Notes under the pieces: generated by a model
What the model was told of the DNA's origin: nothing
Seen by the model: the letters and a program-made list of their open reading frames with translations, nothing else
Database searches by the model: none
Virus record (IMG/VR): IMGVR_UViG_3300048925_000156
Location: 1 to 24,852 of that record
Reading direction: 5' to 3' (one strand)
Source of the DNA: a virus
DNA length: 24,852 nucleotides
Program-made: the position numbers and the translations under genes
Shown: piece by piece, positions 7,535-15,278 of the stretch
How positions within the stretch are numbered: the stretch's first letter is position 1
Layout of the letters: every line of letters begins with the position of its first letter

Positions 7535-7929
7535 TCAACCCTCCACGCGGCCAGTGGCTCGCATATGACACGGGCTGCGCCGTCGTCGGTTGTTGCCCAA
7601 TAATCGCCAGCCCAGAAAACAGCCATGCTTCGGCCGCCGGGCGCGTCGTACAGCACCACGTCACCGCGCTGGATGAAGGCCAGCGGAACCCGCGCGAAAT
7701 GCGTATCCCACGCTGCCTCAAGGCTGCCGTGCTGCTTTTTCAGCTGCCGCTTGGCGCCGGTTTCCGTCGTGTATTTGCCGCGATAGTTCTCGGCCGGGTC
7801 GACACCACAAATCGCCGCCGCGCAGTCGGCAGCGAACAGGCAGCAGTCAAATTCGCCCCATGAAAAAGGCCGCTCTTGGGCGGCCTTGATCACGTCGTTC
7901 AGACGGGTTGTCCAGTCTCGGTAGCGCAT
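7531..7929 (-). CDS. DUF6950-like tail tip protein, NlpC/P60-type cysteine hydrolase fold
   Basis: 132 residues. The frame is open further upstream, but ATG 7929 with GGAAG seven bases before it, immediately after the previous stop, is the natural start. The core WGEFDCCLFAADCAAAICG (residues ~24-42), with RGKYTTETGAKRQL after it, matches the DUF6950 pattern. Cys in FDCCLFAAD is the candidate nucleophile, and GDVVLYD resembles the GDV(V/L) strand of NlpC/P60-like proteins. It occupies the position of lambda gpK, just before gpJ, where such proteins may cut peptidoglycan during DNA entry. A catalytic His is not certain, so activity is inferred. Confidence 0.7.
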   Translation of the reverse strand: MRYRDWTTRLNDVIKAAQERPFSWGEFDCCLFAADCAAAICGVDPAENYRGKYTTETGAKRQLKKQHGSLEAAWDTHFARVPLAFIQRGDVVLYDAPGGRSMAVFWAGDYWATTDDGAARVICEPLAAWRVE

Positions 7930-7931
7930 GG

Positions 7932-8534
7932 CTAACTTCCATAAGTGAATGTCGGTGCGTCCTTCTTCGAGCCCCAGTAGATGGGCCACTCGGACATCTG
8001 GGCGATGGCGTAGAAGAACCGGTCGCCGTCGTGGCGCGCGCGGTGGTTTTCGTCGGTGAAGCGCTCGGTACCGGTGCGGCTCCACTCGGCCATCCGGTCA
8101 ACCACGGGGACGGTGATGCTGTTGCCGTCCTGGCCATTGCCGGCGAACGAGAACTTGGCGGCGTCCATCCGGCCGGAAAACAGAATGTCCGCCGCGTAGT
8201 TTCCGGCTTCGTCGAAGACCACGAACATGACCTTGGCCATCCGGCCACGGCAGCCGCGCACGTTCGTCTCGGAGAGGATGTAGGCATCCAGTCCGCTGAG
8301 GGTGAGTTCGACCGACATCGGCGAGCCGGAGTTGTCGCTTTCCTGCGACTGGCTGACCTGGCCAAAGTTGCCAACCCCCTGATAGGTGATGCCGTCGACT
8401 ACCAGATCGCCGGTGCCGGTATGCGCGAAGACCATGCCGTCCACGAAGTCGAGCTGCACGGCGTACACCGGCATGAATCGGCCGGTGGCGATGATGTTCA
8501 CCACGTTCTGGCTGAACGGAAATGCTGAGGGCAT
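7932..8534 (-). CDS. Tail tip/hub-region protein (gpL position)
   Basis: 200 residues from ATG 8534, which shares bases with the upstream stop (TGATG) and has GGGAGG seven bases before it. A longer in-frame extension exists but overlaps the previous gene. The sequence is beta-rich: MPVYAVQLDFVDGMVFAHTG, DGITYQGVGNFG, then SVELTLSGLD and a segment near ILFSGRMDAAKFSF. That layout (metadata-like strands, then a helix ending in the SGRMD strand) matches hub-ring proteins coded between distal tail protein and gpJ in lambda-like phages. Order and coupling support a baseplate-hub role; the exact family is not certain. Confidence 0.65.
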   Translation of the reverse strand: MPSAFPFSQNVVNIIATGRFMPVYAVQLDFVDGMVFAHTGTGDLVVDGITYQGVGNFGQVSQSQESDNSGSPMSVELTLSGLDAYILSETNVRGCRGRMAKVMFVVFDEAGNYAADILFSGRMDAAKFSFAGNGQDGNSITVPVVDRMAEWSRTGTERFTDENHRARHDGDRFFYAIAQMSEWPIYWGSKKDAPTFTYGS

Positions 8535-9118
8535 CAGAAAGCCTCCCTGAATTGATAACTGCCGTTCGCGACCACAGGGCGCACGGACATAGACCAAGTG
8601 TCAGAGGTCATCCGCATTTCCGAGTAGGGGTTGAGGTACTCGACGGCGGTACCGGCCGTGAGAGTCTTGCGGATCCGCTTGTTGAGCAGCACGGTCACCC
8701 TGCCCTGCGCATTCGCTGATGCAGGGTCGGTAACCTCGAACATTTCACCGGCGATGGTGATGTAGTCGCCGGCGCTGAAGACAGAAGCGTTCGGCGTCGC
8801 GCCGGCGAGCAGCATGTTTCTGGCTTGAGCGTTACCGGTGACCACCGTTAGGGAGCCGACGCTGTTCGTGCGGCGGCGGGTGAAGGCTGGCAGGTTGAAG
8901 GTGCCCATCATCCCGTCCAGTCGCCCAAGAAACGCCGACAGCTCGCGCTCTTGGGCTCTGGTCAGCAAACCGAAGGTCAGCGTGCACTGCCAGTAAGCGC
9001 CCGGGTAGCCGATGATCTGCTGGGCATTCGATAGGGTCGAAGTGAACGCCCTGCTGTTGTTGACGATGCCCCACGTCATTTCTGACGGGCGCAGCGAAGC
9101 CGGCCACGTGAGAGCCAT
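8534..9118 (-). CDS. Distal tail / minor tail protein (gpM position)
   Basis: 194 residues, ATG 9118 behind AAGGAG with a 6-nt spacer. It begins MALTWPASLRPSEMTWGIVNN, has SNAQQIIGYPGAYWQCTLTF, then LTRAQERELSAFLGRLDGM and GTFNLPAFTRRR. Strands that continue (GDYITIAGEMFEVTD, VTVLLNKRIR, DTWSMSVRPV) suggest a split-barrel fold of the distal tail protein type. It follows the tape measure and precedes the hub protein, the place where the ring at the tube's end is encoded. Minor tail protein is a safe label; a specific ring position is inference. Confidence 0.7.
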   Translation of the reverse strand: MALTWPASLRPSEMTWGIVNNSRAFTSTLSNAQQIIGYPGAYWQCTLTFGLLTRAQERELSAFLGRLDGMMGTFNLPAFTRRRTNSVGSLTVVTGNAQARNMLLAGATPNASVFSAGDYITIAGEMFEVTDPASANAQGRVTVLLNKRIRKTLTAGTAVEYLNPYSEMRMTSDTWSMSVRPVVANGSYQFREAF

Positions 9119-9136
9119 GCGGTACTCCTTAAAGGC

Positions 9137-12058
9137 TTATCGCCGCGCGATCAGCTGGCGGATGGTTCCGTTTTGTTTCAGGTCGCGGACGACCAGTTCA
9201 TAGCCACCCTTCGCCCCTTGCATCGCGGCTTCCTTGACCAGGTTGACGGTGGCGTCATCCGGCGTGCCCTGAAAGCTGAAATGCTGTTCGAACACAGGCG
9301 CAGCAGCAGGCGCCGAGGAGATCGGCACGACATTGGATTTCGTGGTGGAGCCGGGAGAACCGACATAGCCGCCATCTGCGTACCCTTTCGAGTTCGCGTT
9401 CATGCGCTCGAGGAATTCCCGGGCGCCAGGCTGGCTGACCACGTCTTTGCGCACCACGAACTCACCGCCGTGCACCACTCCCTTCGGCTCGAACTTGCCG
9501 CCGTCGCCGGTGTAGCCGCCGTCAGAAAAGCCGTATTTCGAGGTGTACCCGGCCGCCGATGCGCCCAAGCTCGAAGAAGTAGCACCGGCAGATCCGGCAG
9601 CAAGCCCATTGCCTGCCGCCGACGCACCAGCACCAGCCAGACCGCTGAACAGCGTACCGAAGATGCCAACCGCCGCCTGACGTACCTGGATGCGGATCAA
9701 GTCGGCAATGATTCCGTCGGCCAGATCCTTGAACGACAGCTTTCCGGTCTTCACGAACTGGATGATGCCGTCTTCCATGTTGCTGAAGGCGTTGGTGAAC
9801 AGGCTGCGAGTTTGCCCGGCTACGTCGCGCGCCTGTTCGGAGTAGGTCTGAAACGCCGATGAGGCGCCGATCGACCAGTCCGATTGGGCTTTGTCCACGT
9901 CCGAGTAATACTGCTGCTGCATGGCGAGGCGTGTTTGCAACGCCGAGCGCAGGGCCTCGGTCTCCTGGTTGTACAGGTTGTCGCTGATTCGCCCCTCGTT
10001 GTGCTGCTGCTCCAGTGCGTCCAGTTGAGACTGGTACTGCTGCTGGATATTGAGTTGCTCCTGCAGGCGCTGCCGCTGCTGATCCCCCATGCCCATGCCG
10101 GCCAGGTTGTTGTCCAGCCCGGTTTGGGCCTTCGCCAACTGGCTTGCAAGGTTGGTCTGAAATGCGGCGAGCTTTTGCGTCTCGTCGGTCGCGATCTTCC
10201 GCAGCGCGTTTTCCTTTTCGAGCGCTGCGTTCTTCTTGAGCTGGGCGGTGATCAGTTCCTGGTTGGCCAGCAAAGACTTCTGATCAGCCGTCAGGGTCTG
10301 CTTGCCCTTGATGTCAGCGAGCTCCTGCTCCCACTTCACCAATGCCTGGCCGGCAGCGCCAAGCTTGTCGACCTCGCCCTTTTGCACGCCGATCAGTGCG
10401 TTTTGCTGCTGAAGAACAGCGTACTGCTGCTTGGCCTGGTCAAGCGCCTTGATGCCGGCGTTTTCGGTGTAGGCCTTCGGCTTTTTCTCGGCAGCCTCTT
10501 TGTAAATTGTGTTTTCGCGGATTGCCTTGAGCGCGGCGGCCTCCTGCTCAGCAGTTATTGCGTAACCTGCTGCGCGGGCTGCGCTGATGCGCTTCTCCTC
10601 GTCCTCAAGCGCCTTGTTCATCTTCTGACGCTTGGTGAAGTTTTGCTCAAGGCTTTTTTCGAAAGCCTCATATGCGGCTTGTCCATCGCGCTGGATTTGG
10701 GCGTTTCGTGCGGCAGCATCAGCTGCGTCCTGCTCAGCCTTGACCTTCTTTTCGTAGGTGGAGATTTCAGTCTCGATTGCCTTTATGCGATCTCGGGTAT
10801 CGTTGTCCTCAAACCCAGTATCAAGCAGGCTCTTCCTGTAGGCCAATTCTTGACGGAGTTTCGTAAGATCTGGGCCTTGGTTCGACTCCCTGCCAACGTT
10901 CAGAATTGCATCCCAGCCGCTTTTTGCTGCTCCAGCGAGATCATTCCAGGCTCTCTCTAGGCTGCCGAGATTCGTCTTCATCGTTGCGGCGCGCTCACCC
11001 AAAGCTTTTGCATAAGCTTCCTGAGCGATGGCTGCAGCGGCCTCCTTCTCGCCCATCTCCTGCGCCGCTCGGACCTGCTCATATACCGAAGCGGTCAAGA
11101 AGTTGTACTTGTTGTTGAGTTCAGCGACCGCCTTCACCGGGTCGTCCGCCAACCGCACAAACTCTGCGATGGTTTCTGACACTGCCTTCCCGGTCGCCTT
11201 CTCGTAGGCGATGGCGGAAGTTGCGATTTGCTCGAAGCTGGAACTGGCGATCTTCCCTGTACCGGCGAGCTGCGCAAGCGCCGCGGCAGCATCCGCCGTA
11301 GTGCCGACGGTGCCGCTGACGCGCTTGGCCATTTCAGACAGCGCGAGCGTCGTGGTGCCGACAGCATTACCGGTTGTTACGAGGGAAAGGCGGTAGGCAT
11401 CCTGCTCTTTCGAGCCTTGGTAGTAGGCCAGACCGAGCACACCTACCGCTGCCGCAGCCACGGTGAAAGGATTGACCAGGCCGAGGACATAGCCGCCCAG
11501 CGCTTTTGCTGCCGGCCCAACACCCCCAAACATATCTTTAAGCTGCCCACCTTGCTGTAGGAAAACGGTGAGTGGCGCCTGACCGCCCTGCAGCGATACG
11601 GCGATATCAGTGAACTGCGCAGGAACTCCCCGCAATGCGGCAGCTGTTGCCTTCGCCGTCATGCCGGTTTTGCCCAGATCCGAGTTGAATCGCCCGAGAT
11701 CTGCTCGCGTGGTATTGATCTTCGTTTGATATTCGGAAAAGGTATCCGCGTCGATCAAGCCAAGCTTCCGGTTTTTGGCCAGTTCCTTCTCTTGCTTGTC
11801 CAGTTCGCCCAGCTTTCGGGTGACAGGATCAATACTGCCCAGCAGCTCTTCCAACTGCTCTTTCTGCGTTTTGACCTTCCTGCCCGTTGTTTCGGAGGAC
11901 TGACCAACGCTGTCGATTCCGTCGGCCAACTTGTCCATCACCGGCTTGGCACGAAGGCCTGCCCCCTCGAGCGCCTCAAGTGCCTTTCGCGTGTCAGCAG
12001 CCTTTTGCTCAGCGTCTCGGCTGTCGATCTCCAAAACGAGGCGGGATGTCTGAGCCAT
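9137..12058 (-). CDS. H: Tail tape measure protein
   Basis: 973 residues, ATG 12058 behind GGAG. Residues 1-140 are helical. Residues ~140-345 match the lambda-type tape measure N-domain (RGVPAQFTDIAVSLQGGQ; hydrophobic 187-212 GGYVLGLVNPFTVAAAAVG). Residues ~400-720 are long Gln/Ala/Lys coiled coil. Residues 705-780 fit the lambda-family C-domain (WSIGASSAFQTYSEQARDV, FVKTGKLSFKDLADGIIADL). Then comes a Gly/Ala/Ser linker and the usual GGYTGDGGKFEPKGVVHGGE segment. It sets tail length and is ejected with DNA. At lambda's ratio of about 0.15 nm per residue, the tail would be near 145 nm. A terminator hairpin and two accessory genes separate it from its chaperones. Confidence 0.95.
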   Translation of the reverse strand: MAQTSRLVLEIDSRDAEQKAADTRKALEALEGAGLRAKPVMDKLADGIDSVGQSSETTGRKVKTQKEQLEELLGSIDPVTRKLGELDKQEKELAKNRKLGLIDADTFSEYQTKINTTRADLGRFNSDLGKTGMTAKATAAALRGVPAQFTDIAVSLQGGQAPLTVFLQQGGQLKDMFGGVGPAAKALGGYVLGLVNPFTVAAAAVGVLGLAYYQGSKEQDAYRLSLVTTGNAVGTTTLALSEMAKRVSGTVGTTADAAAALAQLAGTGKIASSSFEQIATSAIAYEKATGKAVSETIAEFVRLADDPVKAVAELNNKYNFLTASVYEQVRAAQEMGEKEAAAAIAQEAYAKALGERAATMKTNLGSLERAWNDLAGAAKSGWDAILNVGRESNQGPDLTKLRQELAYRKSLLDTGFEDNDTRDRIKAIETEISTYEKKVKAEQDAADAAARNAQIQRDGQAAYEAFEKSLEQNFTKRQKMNKALEDEEKRISAARAAGYAITAEQEAAALKAIRENTIYKEAAEKKPKAYTENAGIKALDQAKQQYAVLQQQNALIGVQKGEVDKLGAAGQALVKWEQELADIKGKQTLTADQKSLLANQELITAQLKKNAALEKENALRKIATDETQKLAAFQTNLASQLAKAQTGLDNNLAGMGMGDQQRQRLQEQLNIQQQYQSQLDALEQQHNEGRISDNLYNQETEALRSALQTRLAMQQQYYSDVDKAQSDWSIGASSAFQTYSEQARDVAGQTRSLFTNAFSNMEDGIIQFVKTGKLSFKDLADGIIADLIRIQVRQAAVGIFGTLFSGLAGAGASAAGNGLAAGSAGATSSSLGASAAGYTSKYGFSDGGYTGDGGKFEPKGVVHGGEFVVRKDVVSQPGAREFLERMNANSKGYADGGYVGSPGSTTKSNVVPISSAPAAAPVFEQHFSFQGTPDDATVNLVKEAAMQGAKGGYELVVRDLKQNGTIRQLIARR

Positions 12059-12073
12059 TATTTTCTCCAGACG

Positions 12074-12099
12074 AAAAAAAACCGCCCAAGAAAGGCGGT
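12074..12099 (-). terminator. Intrinsic terminator after 12128-12478, before tape measure
   Basis: On the minus strand ACCGCC and GGCGGT pair across a 7-nt loop, followed by eight T residues. It lies just after the stop of the secreted accessory gene and just before the tape-measure ribosome binding site. It fits the terminator of an independent accessory transcription unit, but it also blocks late transcripts. Confidence 0.8.
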
Positions 12100-12127
12100 C
12101 TGCACTGTGGTTCGTGGGCTAAGCGAT

Positions 12128-12478
12128 CTACTTGCTTGCCTCTAAGTACTGGTTCACATAATCCATAGACTCACCAATCTTCTGATTCATCGCGGTGAGG
12201 TTTTCCATTTGTTGCGGAGTAACGTGGTTGAAAAGATCTTTTGAATCAACTGATGCTGTGAATTTTTTTGCTTTGGCACGGAAGTTTTCATAGGCTTTCA
12301 ACGCTGTCTTACATGGACCTATATCGTTCTTTTTGACTGACGCCTCACATTCCTTCTGCAGATCTAACGTTACCCTCGCAGACGCAAACGCCTCGTCATA
12401 GGCAGTGGTAACCGGATCCGCAGCGATCGCAGCAGAACAAAAAAACGCACCTGCTGTGATTACGTAGATTTTCTTCAT
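12128..12478 (-). CDS. Secreted periplasmic accessory protein
   Basis: 116 residues, ATG 12478 behind GGGAGG. It starts MKKIYVITAGAFFCSAAIAA, a clear Sec signal peptide with AIAA as probable cleavage site; a Cys in it is not in a lipobox context. The mature ~96 residues are helical and Lys/Glu/Asn-rich, with two cysteines (KECEAS and GPCKTA) that could form a disulfide. It is unlike any tail protein, is more AT-rich than its neighbours, and has its own terminator at 12074-12099. It splits G-T from the tape measure. A role at the envelope, such as blocking superinfection, is inference. The family is not recognised. Confidence 0.78.
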   Translation of the reverse strand: MKKIYVITAGAFFCSAAIAADPVTTAYDEAFASARVTLDLQKECEASVKKNDIGPCKTALKAYENFRAKAKKFTASVDSKDLFNHVTPQQMENLTAMNQKIGESMDYVNQYLEASK

Positions 12479-12624
12479 GCGCCCTCCCTGAGTAATGGCA
12501 GCAATCTACCACCATCCGCAGGAAGCACCAAAGCGGGCTGTACGAATTCCCAGTAGTTCGAATGGCGGAACACGTAGTAGCGTTCGGCCGCCAACCAACA
12601 AGACGAGTTATCAAGGAGATGTCT

Positions 12625-13101
12625 GTGAGCGACTACGCCATACCGGAAGGAAAAAAATTCGTAACCATAAACTTCGCTAGACCAGATGGAGAAGTCTACA
12701 CCAAGCCACCTGGCCGGCCGGTGGTCGTAGCGGCACTTCGGTACGATCCTGAGCATGGGAGTGGCCCAAGAGAGATTTCTGGATACAAGCTAACTTATGC
12801 TCTGGTCGATACCGGAGCCGACCACAACTACGCTACTCCGGCCTTGATTGCAGAGGCTGGCTGTCCGCAGATCGGGATCGCCAGGACTCGCACTGCCAGT
12901 GGGTGGATCGAGTCGACTCAACACACAGCTCACATATTCTTACCTGAAGCGGGCAAACAGTTCGAAACAGACGTTTTTTCATCACCGCTTGTAGACGAAG
13001 GCGGCCTGGGTGAACCCCTCATCATCGGCGTGCTTGTCATCAAAACAGGAAGACTGGTCATGGATTTCCAGGCCAGCATCTACCGCCTCTACGTCGACTA
13101 A
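12625..13101 (+). CDS. Retropepsin-like aspartic protease, accessory gene
   Basis: 158 residues from GTG 12625, chosen because AAGGAG (12613-12618) lies six bases upstream; the frame is open back to 12562, and an ATG at 12619 is too close to the site. Residues 58-71 read YALVDTGADHNYAT, the DTGA active-site turn of retroviral-type aspartic proteases. Residues 132-148 (LIIGVLVIKTGRLVMDF) fit the second hydrophobic-hydrophobic-Gly strand and psi-loop. One copy per chain implies a homodimer. It is antisense to the late operon and divergent from the secreted protein at 12128-12478, with 146 nt between starts. Substrate is unknown. No signal peptide or transmembrane segment is seen. Confidence 0.8.
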   Translation: MSDYAIPEGKKFVTINFARPDGEVYTKPPGRPVVVAALRYDPEHGSGPREISGYKLTYALVDTGADHNYATPALIAEAGCPQIGIARTRTASGWIESTQHTAHIFLPEAGKQFETDVFSSPLVDEGGLGEPLIIGVLVIKTGRLVMDFQASIYRLYVD

Positions 13102-13114
13102 ATCAGCCCTTACA

Positions 13115-13139
13115 GAGCTTTCATACATGATGAAAGCTC
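13115..13139. repeat. Inverted repeat, 10-bp perfect stem after protease gene
   Basis: GAGCTTTCAT (13115-13124) pairs exactly with ATGAAAGCTC (13130-13139) around a 5-nt loop. It begins 13 nt after the protease stop, where a plus-strand terminator is expected, but only GTTCGATT follows, so termination would be weak. Nothing else is firmly supported in 13102-13283. Confidence 0.6.
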
Positions 13140-13283
13140 GTTCGATTAAGGCTGGTGCGGCTAGTTCTATACGCTCCGCCGGGACGGATCGCTCGCCAGG
13201 GTGTTCCATCCTGATTGATCCAACTCTACCCACGATGTCCAAGCTCATAGTCTCATCCCACTCAAACTCCAATTCACGTAGTT

Positions 13284-14014
13284 TTATTCTTCTGCGCCTG
13301 CCGCGAGACACACCGCATCAAGCGCAAACATCACATCGTCCACTTCGTCGCGCGGCAATGGCGAAGGATGCGACTCCAGCCAGTCGGAGATCTCCCGCGC
13401 CGAAAGCGGCAGCGGGAACGCCCCAGCCATGCCGGCGATGTAACGGCGCCCGCGAGACACGTTGCGATAGAGGTTCAGCAAGTAGGCGGTGATAGGGTCG
13501 TTCTCCGGCTCATCCGGTACCGCCAGCTTCAGGCGCGCGTAGACTGCCCGCCGCTTTTCGCTTTCCCCGCCCCACTCTTGCTCCCACTCGAAGCGGCAGA
13601 CGGCTTTCCCACTGACTCGGCTCGCTCCTCAGCGGCTTCATTGGCTGCTGCGGCGCCCTCGCGCAGGACGAAAACGAAGAACTCGATGTTGGTTTCCAGC
13701 AGCTCGGCGGCGATCGCCGGACTGTACTTGATAGGGTTGCCGTCGGCGTCCAGCACGCCCTCCCAGTCCTTCACAATGAAGTGACTGAGCAGCATCGAGT
13801 GGTTCTGGTGCTCGGTTTTCTCACCGGCGACCACGCCCACCTGCCCCTCTTCAAACCGTGCATCGTTGCGCTGAATGCGGCGGCGCATGCGTTCCAGAGC
13901 CACCTGATACTCAGGATTGTCGATGCCGGCCAGCAGCACCTTGGTGTCCTTGTCGAAGTTCGCCCAGCGCTCGCCGGTGACCGCCGGCTTCTTTTTGCCC
14001 AGTTGCAGAGCCAT
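13284..14014 (-). CDS. Tail assembly chaperone G-T, -1 frameshift product
   Basis: The zero frame gives 137 residues up to the G-GGA-AAG slip site at 13610-13604. After a -1 shift, reading resumes at 13604 for 106 residues and ends at 13284, giving about 243 residues. The shifted frame is open without interruption and begins KAVCRFEWEQEWGGESEKRR, running through PITAYLLNLYRNVSRGRRY and ISDWLESHPSPLP. Lambda makes G and G-T from an identical heptamer, and the ratio matters for loading tube subunits on the tape measure. The T part lacks a ribosome binding site of its own and has only an internal ATG near 13481. The fusion is inferred from sequence, not shown. Confidence 0.85.
13529..14014 (-). 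CDS. G: Tail assembly chaperone G (unshifted product)
   Basis: 161 residues, ATG 14014 behind GAGG. It begins MALQLGKKKPAVTGERWANF, with a folded helical domain (KVLLAGIDNPEYQVALERM, SMLLSHFIVKDWEGVLDADG) and a low-complexity Ser/Gly/Ala tail (SAASSGSKSGAGKAKSGG). It sits between the tube and tape-measure genes, the invariant location of the chaperone pair in siphophages. The slip site for G-T lies at codons 135-137. The Ser/Gly tail is exactly the region read in another frame as T, which explains its odd composition. Confidence 0.88.
   Translation of the reverse strand: MALQLGKKKPAVTGERWANFDKDTKVLLAGIDNPEYQVALERMRRRIQRNDARFEEGQVGVVAGEKTEHQNHSMLLSHFIVKDWEGVLDADGNPIKYSPAIAAELLETNIEFFVFVLREGAAAANEAAEERAESVGKPSAASSGSKSGAGKAKSGGQSTRA
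13604..13610 (-). other. Programmed -1 frameshift slippery heptamer
   Basis: On the minus strand the bases are GGGAAAG, phased G-GGA-AAG in the zero frame (13610 is the third base of codon GTG). This is the same heptamer and phase as in lambda G-T. Both codons re-pair well after slipping (GGA to GGG, AAG to AAA). A second G-run, GCG-GGG-AAA, 40 nt downstream is not in a favourable phase. Confidence 0.85.
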
Positions 14015-14094
14015 GGTAATTCCTCAACGCCGCGCCAATAAAAGGGCCGCCCCGGCCGGCGTGAATGCCGAGGCAGCCAAAAGGTCGAGCAGGG

Positions 14095-15255
14095 TTATGC
14101 AGTGACGGTGATCGCCGCCGTGCTGGTTTTGGTGACGTCCGACACGCTGGTGGCGGTGATCGTCGCGGAGCCGGCGGAAACGCCGGTGACCAGGCCCGAA
14201 GAGCTGACAGTGGCAACGCTCGGCGCCGAACTGGTCCAGGTGACATTCTGTGCGGCTTCGGCCGGCAGAGCCGAGGCAGTGAGCTGACGAGTCGCAGCCA
14301 CCGCAATCGACGCGGTCGCAGGCGCCACCGCTACGCTGGCCACCGGCACAAACGGAACGCGGGTAATGGTCGGGCTGACCTTTGCAACGGTGTAGTTCAG
14401 CGTCACCTCGATCAGGTCGCGCTTGCCGCCATTCGGAAGCTCGCCGTCCACTTCCACAGCTGGGAAGTTGAAGGTGTACTTGTTGCCCAGGCTGTCGGTG
14501 ATCGGGAACACGACGCCGATTGGCGCGCGGGTGAAGGTGTTCTTCCAAATCTCCCAGGCCCGCTTCGACCATGCCAGCGTGATGCTGCCGGTGATGGCCG
14601 CCTCGGTGGCGATGTGTGCACCCGGGCCGAGACTTTCAGAACCGAGGCAGCGCTGCGTTTGAAGGCTATTGTCGAGGTTGACGGTCATGGCCGACACGCA
14701 GGCCACGCCTTCCAGCGATTGGCCGTTCACCAAGATCGTGCCGACGTTGTTGTTCGACAGGAACGGGGTGGTGGTCGGCGCGTTCGGCGAAACGACGATC
14801 GAGGTCTCGCTGTCGGCGTAGTCCAGGCACGCCATGTTGAAGGTGGCAGTGATCTTGCCGTCGGACGGGATATCGAGCGCGAAGGTCGAGACGTGCGCCC
14901 CCTTGAACACACCATAGACGCCGACGTCGTCGTAGCCCTTGGCGATGCTGAAGGTGTGGCGGGTGTCGCCAACGCTCAGCACGTTGCCGGTCCAGTTGCC
15001 GTAAAACGCGGCTTCCAGCAGCTGATCGAACGAGCCGAACGAGAATTCAGCCGTCAGGTCGCCGCCGATATCGATGCTAGTAGCCACCGAGCCTTGGCTC
15101 AGGCGGGTGTCGGTGATCTCGTCGCTGACCTGGGTGTTTACGGTCGGGGTCAGCGCGTTGCCAGTGAGGCGCAACGTGTCCCAATTGCCGGCTGGGGTAA
15201 CGCCTGGCGTCACCTCGGGGATGATGTGTGAAACGACTTTTGCGCCAGAGCTCAT
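14095..15255 (-). CDS. Major tail tube protein with C-terminal BIG2 Ig-like domain
   Basis: 386 residues. Residues 1-300 form the tube domain: VSHIIPEVTPGVTPAGNWDT, LTAEFSFGSFDQLLEAAFYG and KYTFNFPAVEVDGELP, all typical of siphophage tube proteins of this group. Residues 303-385 are a bacterial Ig-like group 2 domain (SVAVAPATASIAVAATRQL, WTSSAPSVATVSSSGLVTGV, SAGSATITATSV) that would project from the tail surface, as in lambda gpV. Such domains are thought to bind cell-surface sugars weakly. It starts at ATG 15255 behind GGAGG; a terminator hairpin lies 24 nt upstream. A plus-strand frame of similar length covers it, but is a composition shadow. Confidence 0.92.
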   Translation of the reverse strand: MSSGAKVVSHIIPEVTPGVTPAGNWDTLRLTGNALTPTVNTQVSDEITDTRLSQGSVATSIDIGGDLTAEFSFGSFDQLLEAAFYGNWTGNVLSVGDTRHTFSIAKGYDDVGVYGVFKGAHVSTFALDIPSDGKITATFNMACLDYADSETSIVVSPNAPTTTPFLSNNNVGTILVNGQSLEGVACVSAMTVNLDNSLQTQRCLGSESLGPGAHIATEAAITGSITLAWSKRAWEIWKNTFTRAPIGVVFPITDSLGNKYTFNFPAVEVDGELPNGGKRDLIEVTLNYTVAKVSPTITRVPFVPVASVAVAPATASIAVAATRQLTASALPAEAAQNVTWTSSAPSVATVSSSGLVTGVSAGSATITATSVSDVTKTSTAAITVTA

Positions 15256-15278
15256 TGGAGCCTCCTATTCGCGGGCAT

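Noticed and set aside
9884-10960. 358-codon Leu-rich plus-strand frame opposite the tape measure
   Set aside because: The Leu run comes from reverse-complemented Gln/Lys/Glu codons of the coiled coil, so apparent membrane segments are an artefact.
12475-12756. 93-codon aromatic-rich minus-strand frame opposite the protease start
   Set aside because: It lies antisense to the protease coding region and the divergent promoter region, lacks a good ribosome binding site, and has no protein-like domain.
13565-13575. Second G-run (GGGGAAA on the minus strand) as frameshift site
   Set aside because: In the zero frame it reads GCG-GGG-AAA, where A-site re-pairing after a -1 slip would mismatch; the upstream G-GGA-AAG is far better.
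14040-14070. GC-rich stretch with CTTTTATT on the minus strand after the tube gene
   Set aside because: Only about 4-bp stems can be drawn and the T-run is interrupted, so I did not call a terminator between tube and chaperone genes.
14065-15231. 388-codon plus-strand open frame opposite the tail tube gene
   Set aside because: It is antisense to a well-supported tube gene in GC-rich DNA, is Arg/Gly/Ala/His-rich with no family pattern, and shares the codon phase expected of a shadow.
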